DNA of 64,000 nt from Cryomorphaceae bacterium (GCA_020832345.1 JAFIEY010000203.1:24248-88247), one strand, 5' to 3'. Shown: positions 33,910-43,016, numbered from the stretch's first letter. Translations and numbers: made by a program. Notes: generated from the letters alone by a model not told the origin.

Positions 33910-34872
33910 ATGCCCATAACACCCGAACTAGAAAAGCGCATTGAAAAGCTGGCCGAGAAATACGAGGCCAGTGGCCAGGATTTACTCGCCTTTCTCGATG
34001 GATTGCTTTACGCCAATTATATCACCTATTGGGATTATATACATCTCGATACACTACTGAGTTTACAAAAGCCCCGTACGGATTTTCCCGATGAGGAGAT
34101 TTTTATCATGTACCACCAAATAACGGAGCTTTATTTTAAGCTTTCATTGCATGAAATAAAACAAATTACGGCATGGAAAAAACCCGAAGCCGACGAGTTA
34201 TTGGAAAAAATCGAACGCATCAATCGTTATTTTCTGGCCCTTACCACTTCCTTCGGTGTAATGGAAAAAGGCATGAAGAGGGAAGATTTTCTTAAATTTC
34301 GTATGGCTTTAATTCCCGCCTCGGGTTTTCAGTCTGGGCAATACCGGCAAATTGAAATTGGAGCAACGGATTTAATCAATTTGGTGGATAAAGACAAAAG
34401 GGAATCGCTGCGAAAAAGTAGCATAGAAAAACAATTCGCCTATATTTACTGGCGCAACGGGGCTACCATTCAGGAAACCGGCGAAAAAACGCTTACCCTA
34501 AAGCAATTTGAATCTAAGTATAATCGGCAGTTTTTGGAGGATGCCCAAAACAGTGTGGACAAAAACCTTTGGCAGCAATATCAGCGCTGCGAATGTGATG
34601 AGGTGATGCGAAAAAAGTTGACGGATGCCTTGAGAACACTTGATTTGAATGTAAATGTTACCTGGCCATTACAACATTATAAAACGGCGGTTGCCTATTT
34701 GGCAAAGCGAAGTGGAGATGTTGCAGCAACCGGGGGGACCAACTGGCAACAATATTTACCACCGCGATTTCAGAGGAGAATTTTTTATCCCGAACTTTGG
34801 TCGGATAAGGAAAAAGAGGAGTGGGGAAAGTTTTGGGTTGAATCCGTTTTGAAGGAAATGCACAATGACTAA
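33910..34872 (+). CDS. Tryptophan 2,3-dioxygenase family protein
   Basis: 320 residues. The family motifs are in order: YANYITYWDYIHLDTLLSLQ, then EEIFIMYHQITELYFKLSLH, where the His of MYHQ lies in the distal heme pocket, then SGFQSGQYRQIEIG and, near the end, KRSGDVAATGGTNWQQYLPP. It opens the indole ring of tryptophan to N-formylkynurenine using heme and O2. No other kynurenine-pathway gene is in the window, so its use in catabolism or NAD synthesis is open. The next gene starts 8 bp before its end. Confidence 0.88.
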   Translation: MPITPELEKRIEKLAEKYEASGQDLLAFLDGLLYANYITYWDYIHLDTLLSLQKPRTDFPDEEIFIMYHQITELYFKLSLHEIKQITAWKKPEADELLEKIERINRYFLALTTSFGVMEKGMKREDFLKFRMALIPASGFQSGQYRQIEIGATDLINLVDKDKRESLRKSSIEKQFAYIYWRNGATIQETGEKTLTLKQFESKYNRQFLEDAQNSVDKNLWQQYQRCECDEVMRKKLTDALRTLDLNVNVTWPLQHYKTAVAYLAKRSGDVAATGGTNWQQYLPPRFQRRIFYPELWSDKEKEEWGKFWVESVLKEMHND

Positions 34873-36184
34873 GAAGACCAAAGGTCGAAAAAAATACAAG
34901 GTATCCATTTGGTTTACCTCTATTGTCCTTGTAGTGGCTGTTCTTGCCACAGCCGGTTTGTTCTACTGGGAAAAGTTCAAGACCGTTCCCGAACCGATAG
35001 AATTTACCCCGCTACCCGATGAACCCGTGAAGATGTCATCGCCTTTTAAGCGATTTGGCTTTGACACCGTCGCTTATCGATTTGATGACGCAGAATTGCG
35101 CAGCGGCGAAACTTTTGGAAATTTACTGATTAAAGCCGGATTTTCCAACCAGGCGGTATATGATATTGTGGAGGCGTCACTCGATGTTTTTGAAGTGAGA
35201 CGGGTTATTCCAGGAGAAAAATACCATTTTGTTTTTGACAAAGCCGACACTTCAAATTTACCCAATTATCTTATTTACGAAAAAAATCCGTTGGTGTATT
35301 ATCATTTTACTCTGCAGGGCAATGTGGGTGTTCGACGAATTGAAAGGGAAACTAAAACCCGCGTTGATACGGCTTCTGCTATTGTTACATCATCTCTTTA
35401 TGAAGCACTTCGGGCCGAAGGTGTACCGGTAAAAACCATTATGACTTTGGCTGATGTTTACGGTTGGGTCATTGATTTTTTTCGCATTCAAAAGGGCGAT
35501 TATGTCAAGCTGCTCTACGAACTCGACGTGGTGGATGACTCCATAGTTGTGGGAATTGGCAAGATTCCCGCCGCCAGATTTTATCACGCCGGAAAGGATT
35601 GGAACGCCTTTTATTACGCATCGGAGGACGGCGCATACCGCGGATATTTTGACGAAAACGGTGATGCCATGCGAAAGGCTTTTCTCAAAGCTCCTTTGGA
35701 TTTCTTTCGCATAAGCAGTCGTTATAATCCACGGCGTTTTCATCCTGTTTTGAAGAAAATGAAACCTCATCTGGGCACCGATTATGCCGCGCCTACCGGA
35801 ACACCGATTAGAACCACTTCCGATGGTGAAATTGAAAAAATGGGATATACGAGCGGAAATGGCAATTTCATAAAGGTGCGCCACAATAGCACCTATAGCA
35901 CGCAGTATCTTCACATGAGCAGGTTTGCAGATGGAATGCGCATGGGTAAGGCCGTATCTCAGGGCGATGTCATTGGATATGTTGGGGCTACAGGGCTCGC
36001 CACTGGGCCGCATGTTTGCTATCGCTTTTGGAAAAATGGTGTACAGGTTGACCCGTTAAAAGAAGAATTGCCAGCTGCTGAACCAATTGAAGAGGCACAT
36101 CGACAAAACTTTGAGGCGGAATTGCGTGTTAAAATGGGTGTATTGGATATTATTCCACTTGACACATCCTCAAGTAGTAAATAG
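34865..36184 (+). CDS. M23-family cell-wall metallopeptidase, membrane-anchored
   Basis: 439 residues. One N-terminal membrane helix (~15-35), then two OapA/LysM-like periplasmic parts (GETFGNLLIKAGFSNQAVYD, ALRAEGVPVKTIMTLADVYG), then a C-terminal M23 domain: LGTDYAAPTGTPIRTTSDGE (with His before it and Asp as zinc ligands), TQYLHMSRF, and GPHVCYRFWKNG. The last ligand motif is normally HxH; here it is H-V-C, so Cys replaces the second His. This form is, as I recall, common in Bacteroidota. Likely a peptidoglycan endopeptidase in the periplasm. Overlaps the dioxygenase gene by 8 bp. Confidence 0.9.
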   Translation: MTKKTKGRKKYKVSIWFTSIVLVVAVLATAGLFYWEKFKTVPEPIEFTPLPDEPVKMSSPFKRFGFDTVAYRFDDAELRSGETFGNLLIKAGFSNQAVYDIVEASLDVFEVRRVIPGEKYHFVFDKADTSNLPNYLIYEKNPLVYYHFTLQGNVGVRRIERETKTRVDTASAIVTSSLYEALRAEGVPVKTIMTLADVYGWVIDFFRIQKGDYVKLLYELDVVDDSIVVGIGKIPAARFYHAGKDWNAFYYASEDGAYRGYFDENGDAMRKAFLKAPLDFFRISSRYNPRRFHPVLKKMKPHLGTDYAAPTGTPIRTTSDGEIEKMGYTSGNGNFIKVRHNSTYSTQYLHMSRFADGMRMGKAVSQGDVIGYVGATGLATGPHVCYRFWKNGVQVDPLKEELPAAEPIEEAHRQNFEAELRVKMGVLDIIPLDTSSSSK

Positions 36185-37025
36185 CCTCTTCAAGAAACCT
36201 TTATTTAAAATCACAACATTGGAAAAAGATCACCGGGAATTATTGCATCACATCATTTATCGCACCGACGATCCCAATGCGCCGTGGTTGGTTTTTGTAC
36301 ATGGCGCCGGCGGTAGCAGTACGGTATGGTTTAAGCAGCTCCGCGCATTCCGCGACAAGAAACACAATGTTTTGATGTTGGATCTTCGCGGCCACGGTGG
36401 ATCTGTTTTTTTTCGGGATTGGATGAAAAAAGATGCCCACGATTTTACGGAAGTTTGTAAAGATGTTGTTGAAGTTTTGGAATATCACCATATTCCCCCG
36501 GCCCACATGATTGGCATATCTCTGGGTACTTTGGTTATTCGGAAAATAGCGGAAGATTATCCCGAAAGGGTAAAGAGTTTGATAATGGGCGGGGCAATTG
36601 TAAAGTTTAATATCCGCTCCCGATTATTGGTGTGGTTGGTTCATCGCATCAAACGCCTACTTCCATTTATTTGGATTTATAAAATTTATGCATTTATACT
36701 GATGCCCAAAAAGCGACACAGAAAATCACGAAATCTATTTATTCGTCAGGCAAAAAAACTATACCACAAAGAATTTTTGCGATGGATTACGATAACCCGG
36801 CAGTTAAAACCCATTATGAAATTTTTTCGGGAAAACGATACTACACATCCTGTGCTCTATATTATGGGTGATGAAGATTATATGTTTTTACCTTCCGTAA
36901 AACTAGTGGCTTCCAAACATTCAAATGCCCGATTGGTGATTGTGCCCGATAGCGGTCATGTGGTTAATGTTGATCAACCGCGATATTTCAATAAGTTGGT
37001 GAAAGCTTTTGTGGCTGGACAGTAG
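36126..37025 (+). CDS. Alpha/beta-fold hydrolase
   Basis: About 299 residues if the GTG at 36126 is used. The frame is open further upstream with TTG codons, and no in-frame ATG precedes the catalytic domain, so the start is uncertain. It overlaps the M23 gene by about 60 bp in another frame. Fold signatures: LVFVHGAGGSSTVWFKQL (oxyanion region), VLMLDLRGHGGS, the nucleophile elbow GISLGTLV with Ser, the acid near GDEDYMFLPS, and PDSGHVVNVDQP with the catalytic His. A basic central insert (PKKRHRKSRNLFIRQAKK) is unusual. Substrate unknown. Ends at a strong terminator. Confidence 0.82.
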   Translation: MLKWVYWILFHLTHPQVVNSLFKKPLFKITTLEKDHRELLHHIIYRTDDPNAPWLVFVHGAGGSSTVWFKQLRAFRDKKHNVLMLDLRGHGGSVFFRDWMKKDAHDFTEVCKDVVEVLEYHHIPPAHMIGISLGTLVIRKIAEDYPERVKSLIMGGAIVKFNIRSRLLVWLVHRIKRLLPFIWIYKIYAFILMPKKRHRKSRNLFIRQAKKLYHKEFLRWITITRQLKPIMKFFRENDTTHPVLYIMGDEDYMFLPSVKLVASKHSNARLVIVPDSGHVVNVDQPRYFNKLVKAFVAGQ

Positions 37026-37034
37026 CAAAAAAAA

Positions 37035-37070
37035 AAACGGCTACACAATTGCGCAGCCGTTTCAGTTTTT
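37035..37070. terminator. Bidirectional terminator
   Basis: AAACGGCT (37035-37042) pairs with AGCCGTTT (37055-37062). A-rich DNA precedes it and a T-run follows, so it can stop both the hydrolase transcript (plus) and the lipoprotein transcript (minus). Confidence 0.88.
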
Positions 37071-37102
37071 TTTGGTTTATAATCCCAAAAGCAAATTATC
37101 GG

Positions 37103-37702
37103 TTATTTCGACAATTCGAGATACAACATACCGGTAGTGGGAACCATTGTTCCGGAAGGAATGATTGGAATTAAACCGGCGTAATCAACATCTTGATCAA
37201 TTTCTCCACGCATTTTAAAGCTATTGCTAAGGCGCTCGGTAACATTCATGGTGATGTCGTCAATTTCAGCTGTGCCCAATAAGGTAATAGGCTGATCATT
37301 AGTGCCATCCTGAACATAAAAGCGGATGCGATTTTGGTTGATAATTTCGAAAGACATCAATCCGGTAACACTTCCTGATTCTTCATCAGTATTGGTTTGT
37401 CCGCCCACCTCTATAGAAATATCTAAATCCATTTGCAAATCAAACTCGACTTTTTTGTTGTCTGCATCAAAGGAGACCGTTCCAACAAAGTTTTTACCGT
37501 TAACTTTAAGATTTGCAGTAATTAGATAAGTCAATTCGAGGTCAACATCTAAACGATCTGCTTGGTAATCTCCGTCAGCTGCCTCTTCCAAAGAAACTTC
37601 TTTTGGTTCGTTGTTTTTGCCCCCGTTATCTTCATCATCTTTTTTACATGATGTAGAAATGAATAGCCCGCAAAGGGCAAAAAGCATAAAGGTTTTTTTC
37701 AT
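37103..37702 (-). CDS. Putative lipoprotein, paralogue of 37730-38338
   Basis: 199 residues. Signal MKKTFMLFALCGLFISTSC with lipobox, then the acidic KKDDEDNGG linker that favours surface exposure. The mature part is beta-rich with an ordered pattern DLELTYLITANLKVNG, KVEFDLQMDLDISIEVGG, NRIRFYVQDGTNDQPI, EIDDITMNVTERLSN and a closing PTTGMLYLELSK. The same pattern and ending occur in the next gene upstream, so the two are tandem duplicates. Function unknown. Followed by the terminator at 37035-37070. Confidence 0.75.
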   Translation of the reverse strand: MKKTFMLFALCGLFISTSCKKDDEDNGGKNNEPKEVSLEEAADGDYQADRLDVDLELTYLITANLKVNGKNFVGTVSFDADNKKVEFDLQMDLDISIEVGGQTNTDEESGSVTGLMSFEIINQNRIRFYVQDGTNDQPITLLGTAEIDDITMNVTERLSNSFKMRGEIDQDVDYAGLIPIIPSGTMVPTTGMLYLELSK

Positions 37703-37729
37703 GGTGGTGAATTTGTTAAAAGGTTAAAA

Positions 37730-38338
37730 TTAATCGGTTACTTTGGTTAAACGCATGTACAAACGTCCAGTGGTAGGCAAGTCTCCAGAAGGAAGCTCAG
37801 GTATATCATCACCAAAATTGGTGAAGACATCTACATCACCACGCAAGTACAAGTCCGTTTCAGATTTTTCAATAGGGAAAAATGAAATGTCGTCAAAAGC
37901 AGCATATTGAAAGAGGTAAATCGGATCGTCAATAGAATCGTTTACATAAAAGCGAAATTCATTTTCGGTAACCACTTCATAACTAAGTCTCGAATCAATC
38001 AGCACATCATCTTCTCCCAGCGTATGTATTTTGGCTTGACCTAAATAAATATCAATCGTCATATCTGACATGATGTCAAATTCAGCTTTATAGACGTCCT
38101 TTTCAAATAGGATTCCGCCGCGCAAGTTCTTTGTTGAGATTTTGACATCTGCCTTTAGTGTTCCCCATACTTCAACCTCCAAATCGCCGCTAAGCTCTGT
38201 AGCAATCCATCGACCGGGAAGTTCCTCATCCATATTAATTTGGAGCGCGCTTTCATCGTCGTTGTCGGGCTTTCCACATCCAATGGCTGAAATAAGCAGC
38301 ATGAAAAATGCGGAAGCCAATAGGAGTATTTTTTTCAT
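37730..38338 (-). CDS. Putative lipoprotein, paralogue of 37103-37702
   Basis: 202 residues from ATG 38338. A longer frame reaches 38476 but the signal MKKILLLASAFFMLLISAIGC begins here. The acidic linker PDNDDES follows the lipobox Cys. NEFRFYVNDSIDDPIYLF, AAFDDISFFPIEKSETDLYL and LPTTGRLYMRLTK align with the neighbouring paralogue. Same operon, 27-bp gap. No enzyme motifs are visible, which leaves a structural or ligand-binding role. Confidence 0.75.
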   Translation of the reverse strand: MKKILLLASAFFMLLISAIGCGKPDNDDESALQINMDEELPGRWIATELSGDLEVEVWGTLKADVKISTKNLRGGILFEKDVYKAEFDIMSDMTIDIYLGQAKIHTLGEDDVLIDSRLSYEVVTENEFRFYVNDSIDDPIYLFQYAAFDDISFFPIEKSETDLYLRGDVDVFTNFGDDIPELPSGDLPTTGRLYMRLTKVTD

Positions 38339-38465
38339 TCCAAAGGGTATTTTAAGTTCTAATTCGAGCCGTAAATATACGCAATTTATTTGACAATTTT
38401 GTATTTGCCAAACAAAGTTAAAAGTTTCCCTAATGATTAGTTTTAAAAAGGTGTGAAAAATTACA

Positions 38466-38960
38466 CTATAAATCAAAAAATCCGTTTGAAATACTAACGT
38501 TGTAAATGTTGTTTAAACCACTAAAGGAGAAACTGCCGCATGCCGTTTGGGTTTTGACATCGTAGTTGTGTAAAAGAAAAAAGGTGTTTTCCGAGCAATC
38601 AGAACTGTAAAAGCGTGTTCTGAAACCGCCATTTTCGGTGCGGAAAACTTCCAACAAACTTCCGTCTCCGCGTTTCCCCTGACAAATTGCAGTGGTGTCA
38701 TTTGTATAAAAAAGTAAATCCAATCTGTATTGCTTGTTACCTTCCATAAAAAATGCTTGAAGCTGAACCACGGAATCAGAAACTAAAATATTATTTATTT
38801 CATGCTTGCCAGCAATGATTTTTCTTTTTCCATCAAAATTGAAAAGGGTTACTTCATTTATCCCACAATCGTATTTCATGGAGTAAGTTGAAGTTTCACT
38901 CTCCTCTAAAATACAAGAAGTTAGAAATCCACAAAATAATAGTATCAGTAGCCTGCGCAT
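38466..38960 (-). CDS. Putative Cys-containing lipoprotein
   Basis: 164 residues. Signal MRRLLILLFCGFLTSC, lipidated Cys followed by ILEESETS. The mature part has four further Cys (KYDCGINE, AICQGKRG, SSDCSENT, TACGSFSF), enough for two disulfides in the periplasm or on the surface. It sits directly upstream of the two paralogous lipoproteins but is not obviously related in sequence. A minus-strand -7 element TACATTTG lies at 39024-39017. Confidence 0.65.
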   Translation of the reverse strand: MRRLLILLFCGFLTSCILEESETSTYSMKYDCGINEVTLFNFDGKRKIIAGKHEINNILVSDSVVQLQAFFMEGNKQYRLDLLFYTNDTTAICQGKRGDGSLLEVFRTENGGFRTRFYSSDCSENTFFLLHNYDVKTQTACGSFSFSGLNNIYNVSISNGFFDL

Positions 38961-39126
38961 GAAAAAAAATATTTTCTTAGCATTCAGCCCAAAAATATTG
39001 GGGATGTTATAATCTACAAATGTACAAAAAATTGATTTGCAGAATAGAAAATCATTTTAAAGTTTTTGATCTTCCCATTTAACTAGGATGTTGTTGGCAG
39101 ATGCAAATCAAAAATATTTCCAATGG

Positions 39127-40035
39127 TTAAAATAAAAAAGGCAAAATGGCTATTCCGGTAATCAGTAGTAATTTTAAAAATGATAAAAGCCATTTTGACT
39201 TTGTTGTGGTATTTTCGTCAAACCGAAGAAAAATAAAAATATAAAAATATGCGATGGAAACGGTAGCTGCGAGAATTTTTGGCGTTTTTGAAAAGGGCAG
39301 CAACCATAAGCCCAAACAAATGATGATTCCGATGCCCGCATAGGTTTTTAGCAATTTTCCAGCGCGGATAATTCCCAGAGCAACAGGGACTGTGGGGTAG
39401 TTCATAACCAAATCACCTTTATAATACCGAAAGTCTTTGACAGTTTCTTTGAGGAAAAGTAGCCAGGAAAAGAAAAAACCGTAATAGAATATTAGGAGGT
39501 TGGAAACATCGTAATACAGCAATAATCCAAAAAAGGGAATTACCACCAATAGCGTTGCAATGAGATTACCAAATAAGGTGATTTTTTTAAACTTATGAGA
39601 ATACGCCCAAAGGAGAAATGCGTATCCACCAAAAAATAATAAGGCCCTGTAACTTACCATAAACGCCAATAGGGAGCCTAGTAGGGTGAAGAAAAAGTAT
39701 CCGTATAATACGGTGGATTTTTTGATGTTGGCCTCTATGGCGGTGCGAAGCGGTCGGTTAATTCTATCTTTTTCCCTATCGTAAAAATTGTTGATTAAGT
39801 ATCCGCCGGCGACCAAAAACGCCACCGAAAAGACAATCAAGTGGAGCTTGGCGTCGCTTAGGATTTCTTTCCATGCAGCGGGTTTGTTAAATAGGAATAT
39901 CGCCGTAATGTATTGGGCAACGGCCATGGCCAGAATATTGTGCCAACGAATCTGGAGGAGGAGCGCAATCCATTTTACCATCCATTGTTTTGTGGACAGT
40001 TTTTGATCACTGCGTACTGGCGAAGGATTGGTCAT
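39127..40035 (-). CDS. UbiA-family prenyltransferase
   Basis: 302 residues with about eight membrane helices. First Asp-rich motif NNFYDREKDRINRPLR (~82-97), second VKDFRYYKGDLVMNYPTVPV (~190-208). Such proteins transfer an isoprenyl chain to an acceptor in the membrane. In Flavobacteria this homologue is often named geranylgeranylglycerol-phosphate geranylgeranyltransferase because it follows the mevalonate genes, as here. The acceptor is not certain: menaquinone, heme A or a glycerol-lipid. 67 bp after the mevalonate kinase, same strand. Confidence 0.85.
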   Translation of the reverse strand: MTNPSPVRSDQKLSTKQWMVKWIALLLQIRWHNILAMAVAQYITAIFLFNKPAAWKEILSDAKLHLIVFSVAFLVAGGYLINNFYDREKDRINRPLRTAIEANIKKSTVLYGYFFFTLLGSLLAFMVSYRALLFFGGYAFLLWAYSHKFKKITLFGNLIATLLVVIPFFGLLLYYDVSNLLIFYYGFFFSWLLFLKETVKDFRYYKGDLVMNYPTVPVALGIIRAGKLLKTYAGIGIIICLGLWLLPFSKTPKILAATVSIAYFYIFIFLRFDENTTTKSKWLLSFLKLLLITGIAILPFLF

Positions 40036-40102
40036 GATGAAAAAACCTAAAAATTATTTTCGACCTATGGGTTTGGCTCGCCTTGTAAAAATGCTGTAAT
40101 TT

Positions 40103-41029
40103 TTAGAACCGGAAAACCACCTCGGGCTGGTAATCTTTTAAATGTGGTTCCGCTTTTTCAAAATCAGGGGTAAAGCCAAGCATATAGCCTCCGCCTCCGG
40201 AACCACACAACTTCAGGTAGTACAATCCGGATTCCATGCCTTTTTCCCAAGTGCCGTGAAATTTTTCCGGTATCATGGGACTAAAATGGTTAAAGGCAAT
40301 GTGACTGAGTTCTTTTATGTGCGACAACATGCTCTTAAATTCTCCTTTGAGAAAAGCTTTGATGCTTGCGTCGTTGTATTTTTTAAACTGCTGCTTGAGC
40401 ATGGTTCGAAACCCTTCCTGCTTCATTTTTTCCATGAAAATATTTACCATGGGTTGGGTTTCTCCGGGCTGACCGGTGTTGAGAAGAAAAATGGCACCTT
40501 TTCCCGTCGCAACCTGACTGGGCAGATCAACAGTGCCTACATCTTCTTTTGACCGAATGAGAATGGGCAAATTGAGGTAACAAATCAATGGATCGAGACC
40601 GGAGCTCTTCCCGTGAAAATAGGACTCCATCGCGCCAAACATCTTTTTTAGTCGCAAGACCTTATTTTTGTTTGACGTGCTTTCGGGCACAATTTTATCC
40701 ACTGCATATCGGTCGTAAATGGCGGCACAAAGGGCACCTGAACTTCCCACTCCAAAACCTTGAGGGATGGATGAATCAAAGTATAATCCATTTGTAAGGT
40801 CGTTTTCAAAAGCATCGAGGTCGAGTTTTTCGGGGATTTCACCCGTGGCATTACGTCTGCGTAAATCTTCTAAAAACGCCAGAATCGGACGGGCTGCATC
40901 TGTCGTTTTATTTGGGTCAAATTTTAAAGTCCCTTTGTAGAAGTTAAAGGGAATTGACAACCCCATGCTGTCGTCAATAATGCCGTATTCTCCGAAGAGT
41001 AAAATTTTGGCGTAAAAGAGGTTATTCAT
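40103..41029 (-). CDS. Mevalonate kinase (GHMP family)
   Basis: 308 residues from ATG 41029; a longer frame overlaps mvaD and is rejected. GHMP signatures: FYAKILLFGEYGIIDDSMGL at the N-terminus and the ATP-binding PQGFGVGSSGALCAAIYDRY (~residue 95). Near the end, KLCGSGGGGYMLGF is motif 3. It phosphorylates mevalonate in the mevalonate route to isopentenyl diphosphate. The assignment rests on fold plus the neighbouring mvaD; a phosphomevalonate kinase role is an alternative. It starts 2 bp after mvaD ends. Confidence 0.85.
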   Translation of the reverse strand: MNNLFYAKILLFGEYGIIDDSMGLSIPFNFYKGTLKFDPNKTTDAARPILAFLEDLRRRNATGEIPEKLDLDAFENDLTNGLYFDSSIPQGFGVGSSGALCAAIYDRYAVDKIVPESTSNKNKVLRLKKMFGAMESYFHGKSSGLDPLICYLNLPILIRSKEDVGTVDLPSQVATGKGAIFLLNTGQPGETQPMVNIFMEKMKQEGFRTMLKQQFKKYNDASIKAFLKGEFKSMLSHIKELSHIAFNHFSPMIPEKFHGTWEKGMESGLYYLKLCGSGGGGYMLGFTPDFEKAEPHLKDYQPEVVFRF

Positions 41030-41031
41030 CG

Positions 41032-42072
41032 CTAAAATGGTTTGGGGCCTTCCCCGATGCGGTCGCAAATATACAATCCATCAGGACATAAAGGCTTTAA
41101 TTCACTTTCAACAAAGGATTTTACTTTTTGTTCATCTGCGGATAAGGCAATAACGTGTACGTTCGCACCGGCATCCAATGTAAAACCAACGGCGAGATTC
41201 TCTTCTTTTCTTGTGTTGCGAATGCGTTCTATTGCCGCCACTGTATTGGGTCGCATCAAAATGTAATTGGGTTGAGATGACATCATCAGGGCATGCAGAC
41301 CAAGGGCCTCTTCTTCTATCAGCGAGAAAAAATCATCAACTTCACCGCTGCGCAAAATGGTTTGTAATTCGGCGAGGTTTTCCGCGGCCCGTTTAAAACG
41401 CATCTCGGCGTAAGGATGACCAACCATTAAGGCATGACCTGCTGTACTCGAAACAGATTTCGTTTCCCGATCTATTAGTAAAATGGTATCTGTGATGCCG
41501 CGAAAGACCTCGTGGATTTCGTCGGTTACCGGAACGGCAAAGGACTGTGAACTACCTACGGTCATGGGGTGTTTTCCCCAAACGGAAATACCCCCATATA
41601 CTGATCGGGCGGCACTTCCACTGCCCAATCGCGCACGGTGCGACGCAATGCGAAAAAAACCGCCGTGTTTGATGTCGAGTACCTTTTCCTCTAATTCAGT
41701 GATGCAAAGTGCCAATGCGGCAAAAGCGGAAGCAGAGGAAGCAATTCCACTAGAATGGGGAAAGGTGTTTTCCGAGGATATGCGTAGGGCATAAGATTTT
41801 AGCCAAGGCATTTCCGGAAAAACAGCGCGGAAAAAGTTTTCAATTTTTGGAAGAAATTCGGGTTTTTCTTTCCCTTCAAAAAAAAATTGTAGTCGGGGAA
41901 AGTCTGAAAAGGGAACTTTTTCCGCTTCAATTGTCGTTTTGGTGGTGCATTCATCCAGACTAAAACTCAGGCTTGCATTTGCGGGAATCTGTCCGGGATG
42001 TTTGCCCCAATATTTGACCAGTGCAATGTTGGATGGCGCTTGCCATGCCACGCGAATTTGATTTTTACCCAT
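41032..42072 (-). CDS. mvaD: Diphosphomevalonate decarboxylase
   Basis: 346 residues, usual length. WQAPSNIALVKYWGKHPGQI (substrate site with Lys), NTFPHSSGIASSASAFAALA (phosphate-binding GHMP motif), GSGSAARSVYGG, and GFTLDAGANVHVIAL with the catalytic-site Asp. It converts diphosphomevalonate to isopentenyl diphosphate with ATP and releases CO2. Second gene of the fabD-mvaD-mvk-ubiA operon. Confidence 0.95.
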   Translation of the reverse strand: MGKNQIRVAWQAPSNIALVKYWGKHPGQIPANASLSFSLDECTTKTTIEAEKVPFSDFPRLQFFFEGKEKPEFLPKIENFFRAVFPEMPWLKSYALRISSENTFPHSSGIASSASAFAALALCITELEEKVLDIKHGGFFRIASHRARLGSGSAARSVYGGISVWGKHPMTVGSSQSFAVPVTDEIHEVFRGITDTILLIDRETKSVSSTAGHALMVGHPYAEMRFKRAAENLAELQTILRSGEVDDFFSLIEEEALGLHALMMSSQPNYILMRPNTVAAIERIRNTRKEENLAVGFTLDAGANVHVIALSADEQKVKSFVESELKPLCPDGLYICDRIGEGPKPF

Positions 42073-42074
42073 AA

Positions 42075-42950
42075 TTAACTGATGCCGTTTACTTCTGCCT
42101 CACGGTTAATTTTCTTTATTAAACCCTGAAGGACTTTGCCGGGCCCGCATTCGGTAAAGATTGAGGCGCCATCGTTAATCATGGCGACTACACTTTGAGT
42201 CCATCGTACTGGAGATGTAAGTTGGGCAACTAGATTTTCTTTTATTTGCTCGGGGTCAATTACCGGAGAGGCAGAAACATTTTGGTAAATGGGGCAAATG
42301 GGTGAGTTAAATTTTGTGGCGGCGATTTTTGCTGCCAATTCCTCACGCGCAGATCCCATTAAGGGGGAGTGAAATGCACCGCCCACAGGAATGATAAGGG
42401 CACGTCGGGCACCAGCTTCTTTGAGTGCTTCACAGGCTTTTCCCACGGCGGGTACACTTCCCGAAATTACCAATTGACCCGGGCAATTGTAGTTGGCAGG
42501 CACCACAACACCGTCAATTCCCGCGCAAATTTCTTCAACTACTTTATCTTCTAAACCCAGCACCGCTGCCATGGTAGAGGGTTGTGCCTCACAAGCCTTT
42601 TGCATGGCGGTTGCGCGTACGGCCACCAGTGCCAATGCATCCTCAAAAGTCAGGGTTTTATTGGCCACCAATGCGGAAAATTCACCAAGTGAATGACCGG
42701 CAACCATTTCAGGGTCAAAATCGTCCTGGCAAAGAGCGGTAACGACAGAATGTATAAAAACTGCGGGTTGCGTTACATTGGTTTGTCGAAGTTCCTCATC
42801 TGAACCCGTAAACATTATGTCGGAAATATTGAAGCCGAGAATTTCATTGGCTTTCTCAAATAGGGCTCGTGCCTTTTCGTTTTGGTCGTATAGTTCCACA
42901 CCCATTCCACTGAATTGGGAACCTTGTCCGGGAAAAACGTATGCTTTCAT
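42075..42950 (-). CDS. fabD: Malonyl-CoA:ACP transacylase
   Basis: 291 residues. FPGQGSQFSGMG at the N-terminus, nucleophile motif VAGHSLGEFSALVAN (Ser in GHSLG), and later VGGAFHSPLM with the catalytic His. It loads malonyl groups onto acyl carrier protein for fatty-acid synthesis. Head of the operon that continues into the mevalonate genes, thereby linking fatty-acyl and isoprenoid supply. Stop lies 2 bp from the mvaD start. Confidence 0.95.
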   Translation of the reverse strand: MKAYVFPGQGSQFSGMGVELYDQNEKARALFEKANEILGFNISDIMFTGSDEELRQTNVTQPAVFIHSVVTALCQDDFDPEMVAGHSLGEFSALVANKTLTFEDALALVAVRATAMQKACEAQPSTMAAVLGLEDKVVEEICAGIDGVVVPANYNCPGQLVISGSVPAVGKACEALKEAGARRALIIPVGGAFHSPLMGSAREELAAKIAATKFNSPICPIYQNVSASPVIDPEQIKENLVAQLTSPVRWTQSVVAMINDGASIFTECGPGKVLQGLIKKINREAEVNGIS

Positions 42951-42991
42951 AATGTTTAAGTTAGAGAATTATCGTCTATTACAATTTGATG

Positions 42992-43016
42992 TTGATTTTT
43001 GTTTTTCAAAAATCAA
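42992..43016 (-). terminator. AT-rich hairpin abutting the queD stop codon
   Basis: TTGATTTTTG (42992-43001) and CAAAAATCAA (43007-43016) are perfect 10-bp arms around a 5-nt loop of T. The pterin-synthase stop codon starts at the next base (43017-43019). The stem is AT-only apart from two C-G pairs. A weak terminator or 3' protective hairpin. Confidence 0.5.

Noticed and set aside
35390..36013. Minus-strand frame of 207 codons
   Set aside because: Antisense to the complete M23 peptidase gene, with no recognisable domain.
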